Part shown: positions 34,666-43,917 of the stretch, piece after piece
Numbering within the stretch: the first letter of the stretch is position 1
Layout of the letters: every line of letters starts with the position of its first letter
Source of the DNA: an uncultured beta proteobacterium
GTDB lineage: Bacteria > Pseudomonadota > Gammaproteobacteria > Burkholderiales > Burkholderiaceae
Reading direction: 5' to 3'
DNA: 64,000 nt
Assembly (NCBI GenBank): GCA_903935355.1
Contig: CAIZRK010000020.1
Location: 19,515 to 83,514 of the forward strand
Program-made: the position numbers and the translations under genes
The notes under the pieces: generated by a model
Told to the model about the DNA's origin: nothing
Database searches by the model: none
Seen by the model: the letters and a program-made list of their open reading frames with translations, nothing else

Positions 34666-37299
34666 TTAAACCATTTTTTCTTGGTTACTGGTTTCCACGA
34701 GCACCATGGGAGCATCTGACAGGCTTACGGGTGCCTTAGGCGCCCTGCCCAACTTGACTACTTCGGGTTCTGCCTTTATCTGGGACTGTGAATCCGCGTG
34801 TTTACCAGAATCTGTTGCAACCCAAATCATGCCGGCTGATTGAACCACGCTATGCAAAGGGGTTTCTTCTAGCGCTTGAAAGGCCACTTTAGGAAGCTCA
34901 GGCATGGGTTTGGCAATTACCTCAATCGTCGCAATAGCTATGGAAGCTGCTTGAGGTACTGGCACAGCAGTATTTTCAGTACGATTACTTTGACGAGGTG
35001 CACGCGGTGCTCTTGGCTCACGAGGGGCTTTATCTTTAACTTCGTTAGCAGGCGCAACTGGGGTAAGTGGATTGAAGCTTTGTGTAATGTTTTGGATAGG
35101 CATGGAAGCGCTAGTACCAGCCATTCCAATAGGAGGGCCTGAGAAACTGACCTCTGTAACTGCTCCAGTTTCAGATGCAGAACTTACTTCACTATTACCC
35201 TCAGTACGCTCGCTACGTTGACCACGGCCACGACCACGGCGGTTACGACCACGGCCACGACGATCTTCACCATCGGTACTTGGAGTAACTTCAGTGCCAG
35301 ATGCTGCTTCCGTAGCTGGGCTTATAGCTGCTTGGGTCTCTGATTTGGGATTATTTTGATTGCGGTTATTGCGGTTACGACCATCTTGACGACCCTTACC
35401 AGAACTTGCTTCGCGTGGAGCGCTTATTCCTTCGGTGCTTACAACTGCACCTTCAGTATTGGTTGCAGGACGTTCGGCGCGCTCACCTCGGCGGCCACGG
35501 TTGCGGTTGCCATTGTTATTGCGATTATTAGGGTTGCGACCACGGGGTGCACTAGGAACAGGCTTTACCTCGGGGGTAGGCGTTGAGGAGAAAATACGTT
35601 TAATAAAGCCAAACAAGCCGCCACCAGCACTTTCCACGGGAGTTGTACTTGCCCGTGCAGGGCGTGGTTGGCTTACTGGAGCAGGTTGGTTCGGTGTAAT
35701 ACCTTTAACTGCAGCTTCAGGCCGCACTTTAAGGTCTGCATCTTTACGGCTCACAGTAGTATCAGTTTCTAATTCATGCGCAGCTTCTTCGGCCATCACA
35801 TAGCTGGCTTTTTGGTCATCCAAACGAGGGTCATCATGACGCAAACGCTCAAGCTTGTAATGGGGTGTTTCTAAATGCTTGTTTGGAATCATCAAGACAT
35901 TGACTTTGAAGCGAGTCTCAATTTTGATCACTTCAGGACGCTTTTCATTCAAGAGGAAGGCAGCCACTTCGACTGGTACCTGTGTATGAATCGCTGCTGT
36001 ATTTTCTTTCATTGCCTCTTCTTGAATGATGCGCAAGACTTGCAATGCCGAAGACTCAGTATCCCGAATATGGCCAGTGCCATTACAACGCGGGCAGGTG
36101 ACGTGACTACCTTCGGAGAGTGCTGGGCGCAAACGTTGGCGGGACATTTCCATCAAACCAAATTTGGAGATCTTACCCATCTGAACACGGGCACGGTCAT
36201 GCCGCAGAGCATCGCGTAGGCGATTCTCAACATCCTTTTGCGCTTTGCCCGAATCCATATCAATAAAGTCGATCACGATCAAGCCACCTAAGTCACGTAA
36301 ACGTGCTTGACGGGCAATTTCATCGGCAGCTTCTAAGTTGGTACGAGTGGCGGTTTCTTCAATATCGGAGCCACGGGTGGCACGTGCTGAGTTGACGTCT
36401 ACGGAAACCAATGCTTCTGTGTGGTCAATCACAATCGCCCCGCCAGATGGTAATGGCACGGTACGTGAGTACGCAGTTTCAATTTGATGTTCAATCTGAA
36501 AACGTGAGAACAACGGCACATCGTCGTGATAACGCTTTACTCTGGGCAGATTATCTGGCATTACCACTGACATAAACGCTGCAGCTTGTTCGTAGATGTC
36601 ATCCGTATCAATGAGAATCTCACCAATATCAGGTTGGAAATAATCCCGAATCGCCCGAATAACTAGACTAGATTCGAGGTAAATTAACAAGGGCGCTGAA
36701 TTACCTTTAGCGGCTTCATCAATCGCACTCCATAATTGCATGAGGTAACTTAAGTCCCACTGCAGCTCAGTGGCATCACGACCAATACCAGCAGTGCGGG
36801 CAATGATGCTCATGCCATCTGGGATATGTAATTGAGACATGGCATCCCGGAGTTCTTGACGGTCTTCACCTTCAATGCGGCGGGATACACCACCTCCACG
36901 TGGGTTATTTGGCATCAATACCAAATAACGGCCAGCTAGAGAAATAAAGGAGGTTAAGGCAGCACCTTTTTGGCCACGTTCTTCTTTTTCTACCTGGACA
37001 ATGATTTCTTGGCCTTCACGCAAGGCTTCTTTAATAGAGGCATTTCGGACATCAATACCATCCTTAAAGTAGGTGCGAGCAACTTCTTTAAATGGCAGGA
37101 AGCCATGACGTTCTTCGCCGTAATTGACAAAGCAAGCTTCGAGCGATGGCTCAATGCGAGTAATGACACCTTTGTAAATATTGCCTTTACGTTGTTCGCG
37201 ACCAGCAGCTTCGATATCGATATCGATGAGTTTTTGACCATCGACAATGGCAACTCGCAACTCTTCTTGTTGAGTTGCATTAAATAACATGCGTTTCAT
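34666..37299 (-). CDS. rne: ribonuclease E
   Basis: An 877-aa endonuclease for mRNA decay and rRNA/tRNA processing, and scaffold of the degradosome. The N-terminal catalytic part (S1 domain from about residue 35, DNase I-like domain with VSVDVNSARAT and VIDFIDMDS, zinc link CPRCNGTG near 405-412) ends about residue 500. The rest is disordered, rich in Arg, Gly, Asn and Pro (for example RGRGRNRRGRGRGQR), the RNA/protein-binding scaffold. AGGAG lies 6 nt before the ATG. A long structured leader precedes it, suggesting autoregulation. Confidence 0.95.
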   Translation of the reverse strand: MKRMLFNATQQEELRVAIVDGQKLIDIDIEAAGREQRKGNIYKGVITRIEPSLEACFVNYGEERHGFLPFKEVARTYFKDGIDVRNASIKEALREGQEIIVQVEKEERGQKGAALTSFISLAGRYLVLMPNNPRGGGVSRRIEGEDRQELRDAMSQLHIPDGMSIIARTAGIGRDATELQWDLSYLMQLWSAIDEAAKGNSAPLLIYLESSLVIRAIRDYFQPDIGEILIDTDDIYEQAAAFMSVVMPDNLPRVKRYHDDVPLFSRFQIEHQIETAYSRTVPLPSGGAIVIDHTEALVSVDVNSARATRGSDIEETATRTNLEAADEIARQARLRDLGGLIVIDFIDMDSGKAQKDVENRLRDALRHDRARVQMGKISKFGLMEMSRQRLRPALSEGSHVTCPRCNGTGHIRDTESSALQVLRIIQEEAMKENTAAIHTQVPVEVAAFLLNEKRPEVIKIETRFKVNVLMIPNKHLETPHYKLERLRHDDPRLDDQKASYVMAEEAAHELETDTTVSRKDADLKVRPEAAVKGITPNQPAPVSQPRPARASTTPVESAGGGLFGFIKRIFSSTPTPEVKPVPSAPRGRNPNNRNNNGNRNRGRRGERAERPATNTEGAVVSTEGISAPREASSGKGRQDGRNRNNRNQNNPKSETQAAISPATEAASGTEVTPSTDGEDRRGRGRNRRGRGRGQRSERTEGNSEVSSASETGAVTEVSFSGPPIGMAGTSASMPIQNITQSFNPLTPVAPANEVKDKAPREPRAPRAPRQSNRTENTAVPVPQAASIAIATIEVIAKPMPELPKVAFQALEETPLHSVVQSAGMIWVATDSGKHADSQSQIKAEPEVVKLGRAPKAPVSLSDAPMVLVETSNQEKMV

Positions 37300-37678
37300 A
37301 ACATTCTCCTATGGGGGAGGATGCCGTTGCGCGTTGCGATAGGAGGAAGTTAGTAAGCGCTTGGGGTATACCCACTAGCGGCTTTAGAGTGTGGATCAAG
37401 CAAATCTAGGCATATCTTACCTAGTACACCGACTTAAACCTTAGTTCAATCAGCGCCACACTTGACGATCGCCGCAGAGACCTCCTTTAGGTCATCAATG
37501 CAGGCGCGCGCCTGAAAACTCTCTTCTAATCGCGGGTCGCGGCATACGGCACACCAACCCTGCGCCTCATTACAACGGGGGAGGGGCAACCCCGGGAGTC
37601 TATTAAGGGCGACTCCAAGCTCCACGATTCAAGCCTTAATCAGGCTGGTCTCGGGCCAATAAATTGGCTAGAGCGTTG
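37300..37678 (-). promoter_or_regulatory. long structured 5' leader of rne, candidate autoregulatory RNA
   Basis: There is no gene here. If transcription starts from the TATAAT at 37684-37679, the leader is about 370 nt, close to the 361-nt autoregulatory leader known for E. coli rne. It is dense in inverted repeats: CAGGCGCGCGCCTG (37501-37514), GGAGTC/GACTCC (37595-37600, 37611-37616), GGGG/CCCC (37583-37593), GACCT/AGGTC (37479-37493) and GGGTATACCC (37364-37373). Confidence 0.55.
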
Positions 37679-37684
37679 ATTATA
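37679..37684 (-). promoter_or_regulatory. candidate -10 box of the rne promoter
   Basis: A perfect TATAAT on the minus strand. TTGTCA (37698-37703) lies 14 bp upstream, too close for a standard -35, so the -35 assignment is open. It falls in the divergent rne/rluC gap. Confidence 0.45.
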
Positions 37685-37750
37685 CGGCACAAGTTGAATG
37701 ACAATGGGGTATTGTTAAGTCCCTTGCCGAGGTGGCGAGAGAGATTAATT

Positions 37751-38773
37751 ATGAAACCCGAGACAAATACTAAGCTCCCTAAGGTAAAAGCAATCGTTCT
37801 GCCGGCGGTCTATCTGCAGACTATAGGCCCAGAAGAAGCTGGGCAACGCTTGGACAACTATCTCTTGCGATGGGCAAAAGGAGTACCCAAAAGCCATGTT
37901 TATCGAATTATTCGCTCTGGTGAGGTTCGGGTAAATAAGAAACGAGCAGAGCCAACTACGCGTTTAATCGAGGGCGATGTTGTCAGGCTCCCCCCAGTTC
38001 GATTGGCAGAGCCTGCCCAAATGGTGGCAATAAATAGTGCTCAAACTCAGTCCCGTGCCCAAGGCTATTCTGAGAAAATGCCCATTCTTTTTGAGGATGA
38101 TGCTTTATTAATAGTGAATAAGCCAACTGGACTAGCTGTTCATGGGGGGTCGGGCATTGCCTTGGGGGTAATTGAGGCCTTAAGGATTACTCGTCCTGAG
38201 CTGAAATTTTTAGAGTTGGTACACCGCTTGGATCGGGATACTTCAGGCGTATTACTTCTAGCCAAGAAACGGAGTGCCTTGGTAGAGATGCATCGCCAAA
38301 TTCGGGAGGGGCACACAGATAAGCGCTATTACTTACTTGCCCATGGTGAAATAGTGCAGGGTGCGGGGGTTATGCAACTCAAGTTTGCGCTCCATAAATA
38401 TTTACTTCCCAATGGCGAGCGACGTGTGCGCGTTGACCCTAACGGCTTACCAAGCCACACCGCTTTGCGTGTGAGCAAGGTATTTAAGCGCGCTGATGCC
38501 GCTATTACTTTGGCCGAGGCCCAGTTAAAGACAGGGCGAACCCATCAAATTCGTGTACACCTACAAAAATTGGGCCATGCGATTTTGGGTGATGATAAAT
38601 ATGGCTTTGAAGACCAAGATAAGCAGATTAAATCTAAGCGTTTGTATTTACATGCCCACTTGGCTGGCTTTACACACCCCCGCACTGGTGAAAAAATGCG
38701 TATCGAGTCGCCATTGCCCCCAGAATTTATAGCGATGATGAATCATTTTTCCCCATTAGTCGATACTGCCTAA
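37751..38773 (+). CDS. rluC: ribosomal large-subunit pseudouridine synthase C
   Basis: A 340-aa pseudouridine synthase for 23S rRNA sites 955, 2504 and 2580 in E. coli. The S4 domain (QRLDNYLLRWAKGVPKSHVY) is followed by the catalytic LVHRLDRDTSGVLLLAK with the nucleophilic Asp and by KTGRTHQIRVHLQ. I take the ATG at 37751, with GAGAG upstream, rather than the frame opening at 37664. The divergent arrangement with rne is the same as in E. coli and many proteobacteria. Confidence 0.93.
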   Translation: MKPETNTKLPKVKAIVLPAVYLQTIGPEEAGQRLDNYLLRWAKGVPKSHVYRIIRSGEVRVNKKRAEPTTRLIEGDVVRLPPVRLAEPAQMVAINSAQTQSRAQGYSEKMPILFEDDALLIVNKPTGLAVHGGSGIALGVIEALRITRPELKFLELVHRLDRDTSGVLLLAKKRSALVEMHRQIREGHTDKRYYLLAHGEIVQGAGVMQLKFALHKYLLPNGERRVRVDPNGLPSHTALRVSKVFKRADAAITLAEAQLKTGRTHQIRVHLQKLGHAILGDDKYGFEDQDKQIKSKRLYLHAHLAGFTHPRTGEKMRIESPLPPEFIAMMNHFSPLVDTA

Positions 38774-38789
38774 AAACTTAAAAAATGCC

Positions 38790-39476
38790 ATGATTGACCA
38801 AAAGAAACTGGCTAGACGCTATGACCTAATCGTATGGGATTGGGATGGCACGATTATGGATTCCACCCCCACAATTGTGCATTGTATTCAGCAGTCTTGT
38901 CGTGATTTAGGATTTAAAGAGCCTGATGATTCTTTGGCGAGCTCTGTGATTGGTTTGGGCATTCAGGATTCCTTGCGTAGAGCGGTTCCCTGGATTGAGC
39001 CAATCCATTTCCCAAGGCTCACTGAACGCTTTCGTCATCACTACCTCGCTAAGGATCATGAACTTCACTTATTTGATGGCATTCGGGATTTACTAGAAAA
39101 TTTACGCGAGGATGGCTACCTTTTAGGTGTGGCTACTGGCAAATCTCGCATGGGCTTGGATCGTTCGCTAGTTCACCATCAGATTGGGCATCTGTTTCAT
39201 GAAACCCGAACTGCCGATGAGTCTTTTTCTAAACCTCACCCAGGAATGCTCTTAGAACTATCGGATGCTACAAAAGTACCCATGCGCAGAATGTTGATGA
39301 TAGGCGATACTACCCATGATTTAGATATGGCAGCCAATGCGGGAGTAGATGCGATTGCGGTAACTTATGGAGCGCATCCACCGGATACTTTGAAGCAGGC
39401 TCCATCACTCATCCATGTGGATGATGTGCCTCAATTGGCTCAATGGCTAGGTGAAAATCTCATAGTGAAAAATTAG
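38790..39476 (+). CDS. HAD-superfamily phosphatase (phosphoglycolate phosphatase-like)
   Basis: A 228-aa HAD-IA hydrolase. The nucleophile motif is VWDWDGTIMDS, motif II lies in GVATGKSRMGL, and motif IV is MIGDTTHDLDMA. The alpha-helical cap (residues about 20-90) matches the Gph/PpaX group, which dephosphorylates 2-phosphoglycolate or similar small phosphates; the substrate is not certain. It lies 16 bp after rluC on the same strand. Confidence 0.85.
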   Translation: MIDQKKLARRYDLIVWDWDGTIMDSTPTIVHCIQQSCRDLGFKEPDDSLASSVIGLGIQDSLRRAVPWIEPIHFPRLTERFRHHYLAKDHELHLFDGIRDLLENLREDGYLLGVATGKSRMGLDRSLVHHQIGHLFHETRTADESFSKPHPGMLLELSDATKVPMRRMLMIGDTTHDLDMAANAGVDAIAVTYGAHPPDTLKQAPSLIHVDDVPQLAQWLGENLIVKN

Positions 39477-39531
39477 TACGATAGTGGCGATAATAATCCT
39501 AATACCGCAGGTAATAAACAAGGAATAAAAG

Positions 39532-40473
39532 ATGGATCAGAATCAACAATGGGAGCGCCAAGCTCTTGAGCAATTACTGCTTGAGAATTTGAAGGAAACG
39601 CGTAAAGCACGTCGCTGGAAAGCAGTGTTACGTGTATTAACTTTGCTTGTATTGATCGGAGTGGTGCTTTCAGTGTTCGATTTTCATCTACCCGGACGCG
39701 GCATGGGCACAGAAAAACATACTGCCTTAGTAACCCTTGAAGGAGAGATTTCTTCAAGCTCTTTGGCTAATGCCTTAGATATCAACTCCTCATTAACTGC
39801 AGCGTTTGAGAATGAGGGGAGCGCCGGCGTGATCTTGCGTATTAATAGTCCTGGGGGATCGCCAGTCCAAGCAGGCATGATCAATGATGAGATTCATCGT
39901 TTACGCAAACTCTACCCAAGCAAACCCTTTTATGTGGTGGTAGAAGATATTTGTGCCTCCGGTGGCTATTATGTGGCAGTTGCGGGCGATCAAATTTTGG
40001 TTGATAAAGCCAGTCTAGTTGGTTCGATTGGCGTCATTATGGAAGGCTTTGGATTTACTGGTTTGATGGATAAGTTGGGCGTTACTCGGCGAATGATTAC
40101 TGCGGGTTCCAATAAAGGCATGATGGATCCGTTCTCCAAAGAAAATCCACAGCAAGTCGAAATGGTAAAAACTATGCTTGATGAAATTCATCAGCAATTT
40201 ATTGCAGTTGTGAAGGAAGGACGCGGCGCTCGATTAAAAGAATCGGCGGATCTCTTTTCAGGGCGCATCTGGAATGGTGAACAAGCCATCAAAATTGGCT
40301 TGGTCGATGGTTATGGAACGGTAGACTCAGTCGCTCGAGACATTTTTAAAGCCACCGATATTTTGGATTACACCCTTAAAGAAAACTTTGCAGAGCGAGT
40401 TGCAAAACGCTTTGGTGCTCATGCTGGTGCTGCCGCTGGTAAGGCGCTTATAAAGAGCCCAGATTTAAAGTAA
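39532..40473 (+). CDS. signal peptide peptidase SppA-like, S49 family
   Basis: A 313-aa membrane-anchored serine protease that degrades leftover signal peptides. A positively charged N-terminus (KARRWK) is followed by one membrane helix (about residues 40-55). The S49 core begins at VTLEGEI; the catalytic Ser lies in EDICASGGYYVAVAGDQ and GSIGVIMEGFGF is the next conserved block. This is the short single-domain form, which assembles as an oligomer. AAGGAATAAAAG gives the ribosome site. Confidence 0.9.
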   Translation: MDQNQQWERQALEQLLLENLKETRKARRWKAVLRVLTLLVLIGVVLSVFDFHLPGRGMGTEKHTALVTLEGEISSSSLANALDINSSLTAAFENEGSAGVILRINSPGGSPVQAGMINDEIHRLRKLYPSKPFYVVVEDICASGGYYVAVAGDQILVDKASLVGSIGVIMEGFGFTGLMDKLGVTRRMITAGSNKGMMDPFSKENPQQVEMVKTMLDEIHQQFIAVVKEGRGARLKESADLFSGRIWNGEQAIKIGLVDGYGTVDSVARDIFKATDILDYTLKENFAERVAKRFGAHAGAAAGKALIKSPDLK

Positions 40474-40511
40474 AACTTAAGGCTCAGAGTTTAAAAAATC
40501 AAGACCAAGAC

Positions 40512-41285
40512 CTAGGCCAACAATAGAAATATTGCTGGCCGGTTTTGTAAGCCACTACAAGCTGACTCGCTGGGGTAGCGTTTACGCCATTCAGCGATAG
40601 ATAAGGTTGTAATTGTTTCAGTCTTTAGACTAAGATCCATACCAATGCTGAGAAGCGATTGGGGCGCAAAAGTACTTAAGCAGGCCATCAGCATGGCGGT
40701 ATTGCGATAAGGGGTTTCAATCCAGATTTGGGTTTGTTGTAATTTCTTAGATTCCAGTTCTAACTGTTTTAATCTGGTAATGCGCTCTTGAGCATCATGC
40801 GGTATATACCCCTGAAAAGCAAAACGTTGACCATTTAAGCCGCTAGCCATTAGGCCTAACAAAATAGAGCTTGGGCCTATCAATGGTTTTACTTTGGCAC
40901 CGAGCATGTGAGCAGCGAGTACTAATTCAGCTCCAGGATCGGCTACACCGGGTACCCCAGCTTCTGACATAAGCCCTACATCATTACCAGCAATTAAAGG
41001 CTTAAGTAGGTCAGCGGGCTTGACCGTATCACCATATTTTGCGTTGCGGGCAGCCCCGCGCCACTCACTCATCTGCATTACTTGAATGGCGCAAGCTAAA
41101 GGGGTAATGCTCTCCACTGCTTTTAAAAAAGCGCGCGCTGTTTTAGCATCTTCAACGATCCAATATTTTAGTTTGGCAGTTTGCAATAGAGTTTCATGTG
41201 GTAACACCCAAGGCAGTTGCTCTGTACGTGACTCACTGCCCAATGTATTGGGAACTAAATAGAGGGTGCCTAGTTTCGTACTCAT
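40512..41285 (-). CDS. tetrapyrrole-methylase-fold methyltransferase (RsmI-related)
   Basis: A 257-aa SAM-dependent methyltransferase from the ATG at 41285; an upstream in-frame start at 41330 lacks support. LYLVPNTLG, VGLMSEAGVPGVADPGAELV (the RsmI-type glycine/SAM loop) and PLIGPSSILLGLMASGL place it by RsmI, the 16S rRNA 2'-O-methylase. The divergent N-terminal half and the missing EDTR motif (here EDAKTAR) point to the RsmI-like paralog group of unknown target. It lies immediately downstream of maf (22 bp). Confidence 0.8.
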   Translation of the reverse strand: MSTKLGTLYLVPNTLGSESRTEQLPWVLPHETLLQTAKLKYWIVEDAKTARAFLKAVESITPLACAIQVMQMSEWRGAARNAKYGDTVKPADLLKPLIAGNDVGLMSEAGVPGVADPGAELVLAAHMLGAKVKPLIGPSSILLGLMASGLNGQRFAFQGYIPHDAQERITRLKQLELESKKLQQTQIWIETPYRNTAMLMACLSTFAPQSLLSIGMDLSLKTETITTLSIAEWRKRYPSESACSGLQNRPAIFLLLA

Positions 41286-41307
41286 GGTGGATTCGTATCT
41301 TAGGTAT

Positions 41308-41904
41308 TTATCTTTTCGGTGGAATAGCAAATCCTACATCCCGTAACAATCCACTTAGGGCGATTAATGGTAGACCAATGAGGGCAGTTGGGTCATCACT
41401 TTTAATTGCCTGGAGTAAGCTGATACCTAAGCCTTCCGCTTTGGCACTACCGGCACAGTCATAGGGCTTTTCAGCATGTAGATAGGATTCCAAAATGTCG
41501 TTTGGTAAATTGCGAAAGGTGACTTCAGTAGGAACACTAATTGTGGTTTGTAGATCGCCGCGCATAAGACAAAGTGCCGTATGAAAAGTTACAGTAGCAC
41601 CACGCATGAGTTGCAGTTGCGCTAAAGCCGTCTCAAAATTTCCAGGTTTACCAATAACGGCCCCATGTAAATCAGCCACCTGGTCTGATCCAATTACCCA
41701 AGCTGTTTGATGTGCCCCAGCTATTACAGTAGCCTTTGCTTTGGCCAGGCGCAGGGCTAATTCTAGCGAGCTCTCTTCAGGTAGTGGTGTTTCATCTACC
41801 TGAGGAGAAACCACGGCAAAAGGGATGCCAAGGCGTTCGAGGAGTTCACGGCGATAAATCGAGGTAGATGCCAAGATTAAGGTATTTTTTTGGGTATTAC
41901 TCAT
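41308..41904 (-). CDS. Maf-family nucleotide pyrophosphatase (YceF type)
   Basis: A 198-aa Maf/HAM1-fold enzyme. LILASTSIYRRELLERLGI opens the family fold, PQVDE and IGSDQVADL carry metal and catalytic acids, and GKPGNFETALAQL follows. Position next to yceD-rpmF matches E. coli YceF, which hydrolyses m7GTP and related nucleotides; the typical Maf septum-inhibition role is not implied. The start at 41904 is chosen by similarity; an in-frame ATG at 41916 is possible. Confidence 0.87.
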   Translation of the reverse strand: MSNTQKNTLILASTSIYRRELLERLGIPFAVVSPQVDETPLPEESSLELALRLAKAKATVIAGAHQTAWVIGSDQVADLHGAVIGKPGNFETALAQLQLMRGATVTFHTALCLMRGDLQTTISVPTEVTFRNLPNDILESYLHAEKPYDCAGSAKAEGLGISLLQAIKSDDPTALIGLPLIALSGLLRDVGFAIPPKR

Positions 41905-41947
41905 TGCGGCCACCATTTTTTAGAGTATCTTCATTTAGACTAATGTT

Positions 41948-42535
41948 ATGAATCGTAATCAAGTTTTACCTCAAGTTGAACTCTCCGCCGACCCCGATGC
42001 TTTGCGCAGAGTGGATTTTTGTGCCCTGAACACCTATAAAGGGAGTGGTTTTTTGGGGATCACAGCGCTTTCACGGGTTGCCCAAGAGGTCTCTAAGATT
42101 GAGTCTGGGGATGGATTTCATTGGAAAATAGATACCTATTTTGAAGAGGCGCATGGTGAGCTGACTCATCAAATAGTGGATTTAGAGCTTAATGGGCGTC
42201 TACATGTGGTTTGCCAGCGCTGTTTAGAGAGTTGCACCCTTGATTTGGCTGAAAAACGCCAATTCATGATGGTTACTACCGAAGCCCAAGCAGATGAATA
42301 TCCCATTGAGAATGATCAGCTAGAGCCCTTGGTGATAAGTCAACAGTTTGACCTTTTGAGCACCATTGAAGATGAAATTCTGCTTTCCCTCCCTTTAATC
42401 CCCAAGCATCCTAAAGGCACTTGCCAAGCTCATGCTTCTTTCTTTGGGGAATTAGGTGGAATGGCTGTGGAGTCTGAAAGGCTGGAAAATCCTGAAAATC
42501 CTTTTAACATCCTGAAAAATATGAAGAAAAATTGA
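41948..42535 (+). CDS. yceD: YceD/DUF177 family 23S rRNA accumulation protein
   Basis: A 195-aa protein of the YceD family, which precedes rpmF in most bacteria and helps 23S rRNA accumulation and L32 function. The hallmark is the CQRCLESC cysteine pair followed by a hydrophobic strand and acidic region; PKHP and the C-terminal ENPFNILKNMKKN match the family. It is 43 bp from the divergent maf start and 105 bp before rpmF, which has its own likely promoter in between. Confidence 0.9.
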   Translation: MNRNQVLPQVELSADPDALRRVDFCALNTYKGSGFLGITALSRVAQEVSKIESGDGFHWKIDTYFEEAHGELTHQIVDLELNGRLHVVCQRCLESCTLDLAEKRQFMMVTTEAQADEYPIENDQLEPLVISQQFDLLSTIEDEILLSLPLIPKHPKGTCQAHASFFGELGGMAVESERLENPENPFNILKNMKKN

Positions 42536-42608
42536 ATCGCTTACCAATAGTAGGTAGCTTGTTTTATAGGTGTTTTACTAATAAATCAAGCATTTAGAGG
42601 ATTTTCTA

Positions 42609-42617
42609 TGTTAGAAT
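42609..42617 (+). promoter_or_regulatory. extended -10 promoter of rpmF
   Basis: TG-T-TAGAAT forms an extended -10 box (TGn plus five of six consensus bases) 24 bp before the rpmF ATG at 42641; GGAG at 42631-42634 is the ribosome site. No clear -35 is seen, as is common for extended -10 promoters. Confidence 0.55.
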
Positions 42618-42640
42618 ATCGCCTTGCTTAGGAGTTCAAT

Positions 42641-42820
42641 ATGGCCGTCCAACAGAATAAAAAATCACCTTCCAAACGTGGCATGCATCGTGCGCACGAC
42701 TTTTTGACCGCACCTGCTACGGCTGTAGAAGCCACTACAGGTGAGGCTCATCTGCGCCACCACATCTCACCAAACGGCTACTATCGTGGTCGTAAAGTTG
42801 TTAAAACCAAAAACGACTAA
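42641..42820 (+). CDS. rpmF: 50S ribosomal protein L32
   Basis: A 59-aa ribosomal protein, [20 protein letters not shown] onward, ending [15 protein letters not shown] plus a KTKND tail. The zinc-binding cysteines of some L32 types are absent, which is normal for betaproteobacteria. GGAG lies 6 nt before the ATG. It sits between yceD and plsX as in most bacteria, and has a terminator 22 bp after its stop. Confidence 0.97.
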   Translation: MAVQQNKKSPSKRGMHRAHDFLTAPATAVEATTGEAHLRHHISPNGYYRGRKVVKTKND

Positions 42821-42841
42821 ATCTTTAGTCTAAAAAGATAG

Positions 42842-42869
42842 AAGCGGCTCCCTTAAAGGCCGCTTTTTT
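42842..42869 (+). terminator. intrinsic terminator between rpmF and plsX
   Basis: The arms AAGCGGC (42842-42848) and GCCGCTT (42859-42865) end in a run of T. It lies 35 bp before the plsX start, so plsX is read by leakage or by its own promoter. Confidence 0.82.
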
Positions 42870-42903
42870 CTTGGATAAACCACTTGCAGCAATCCCTGAA
42901 TTT

Positions 42904-43917
42904 ATGAGCCTCACTCTTGCTATTGACGCCATGGGCGGAGATCATGGGGTGATGGTTACTGTCCCAGCTTGCTGTGATTTCCTTGAAAAGCATGAGGACG
43001 TCAAGATTTCTTTAGTCGGCGACCCCCAATTGCTCAAGCAGGCCTTGAGTAGCTATCCGCCAACACTCACAGAGCGTGTACAAATCATTCCTGCTAGTGA
43101 AGTGGTTTTAATGGATGATTCCATTGAGGTTGCCCTGCGTCGCAAAAAAGATTCCTCTATGCGTGTTGCTATCGAGCAGGTAAAAGAAGGGAAGGCAGAT
43201 GCCATCATCTCTTCTGGCAATACTGGCGCATTGATGGCGATCTCCCGTTATATATTAAAAACATTAGAGGGCGTTGATCGTCCTGCCATTGCAACTGCGA
43301 TCCCTAATGAATTAGGACGCGGTACTACTATGCTTGATTTAGGCGCTAATGCGGACTGCGAGCCAATGCATTTAGTGCAATTTGCTCAAATGGCCAATGT
43401 CATGGTGCAAGTAGTTGATGGCACACCAAATCCCTCTATCGGTCTTCTCAATATTGGGGAAGAAGTTATTAAGGGTAATGAAGTAGTTAAAGAAACCAGC
43501 GAATTGTTACGCAAAACAAACTTAAACTTTTATGGCAACGTAGAAGGTAATGATATTTTTAAAGGCACTACAGATATTGTGGTGTGCGATGGTTTTGTTG
43601 GCAACGTCGTTTTAAAGGCCAGCGAAGGTTTAGCGAAGATGATGAGTGGGATGATTCGTGAAGAATTCAATCACTCTTGGTTAACAAAGTTAATGGCAAT
43701 TTGTGCAATGGTACCTTTGTTAAGAGTGCGTAAACGGGTAGATCATCGCCGTTATAACGGCGCCGTATTGTTAGGTTTGCGTGGATGTGTCATTAAGAGT
43801 CATGGCTCTGCAGATCGTTTTGCTTTTGGCTTTGCACTAGATCGTGCATATGAAGCAGCAAAAAATCGCATGGTTGATCGTATTGCTCAGGCTTTTGCCT
43901 TGGAGACTAATTCATGA
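42904..43917 (+). CDS. plsX: phosphate acyltransferase PlsX
   Basis: A 337-aa enzyme converting acyl-ACP to acyl-phosphate for phospholipid synthesis. [12 protein letters not shown] opens the family; [13 protein letters not shown] and [10 protein letters not shown] are conserved. The ATG at 42904 is chosen: an in-frame TTG at 42871 sits at the terminator U-run and adds an unlikely 11-residue leader. It overlaps fabH by 4 bp (ATGA), coupling lipid head-group and chain-initiation genes. Confidence 0.95.
   Translation: MSLTLAIDAMGGDHGVMVTVPACCDFLEKHEDVKISLVGDPQLLKQALSSYPPTLTERVQIIPASEVVLMDDSIEVALRRKKDSSMRVAIEQVKEGKADAIISSGNTGALMAISRYILKTLEGVDRPAIATAIPNELGRGTTMLDLGANADCEPMHLVQFAQMANVMVQVVDGTPNPSIGLLNIGEEVIKGNEVVKETSELLRKTNLNFYGNVEGNDIFKGTTDIVVCDGFVGNVVLKASEGLAKMMSGMIREEFNHSWLTKLMAICAMVPLLRVRKRVDHRRYNGAVLLGLRGCVIKSHGSADRFAFGFALDRAYEAAKNRMVDRIAQAFALETNS

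Noticed and set aside
35435-35803. 122-codon plus-strand frame inside rne
   Set aside because: It mirrors the Arg/Gly/Pro-rich low-complexity region of RNase E, which leaves long open antisense frames by composition alone.
37501-37514. GC-rich 14-bp palindrome as an independent operator or mobile-element end
   Set aside because: It has no partner repeat and fits better as one hairpin of the rne leader.
42871-42903. In-frame TTG extension of plsX
   Set aside because: It starts at the U-run of the rpmF terminator and adds residues outside the conserved PlsX start.
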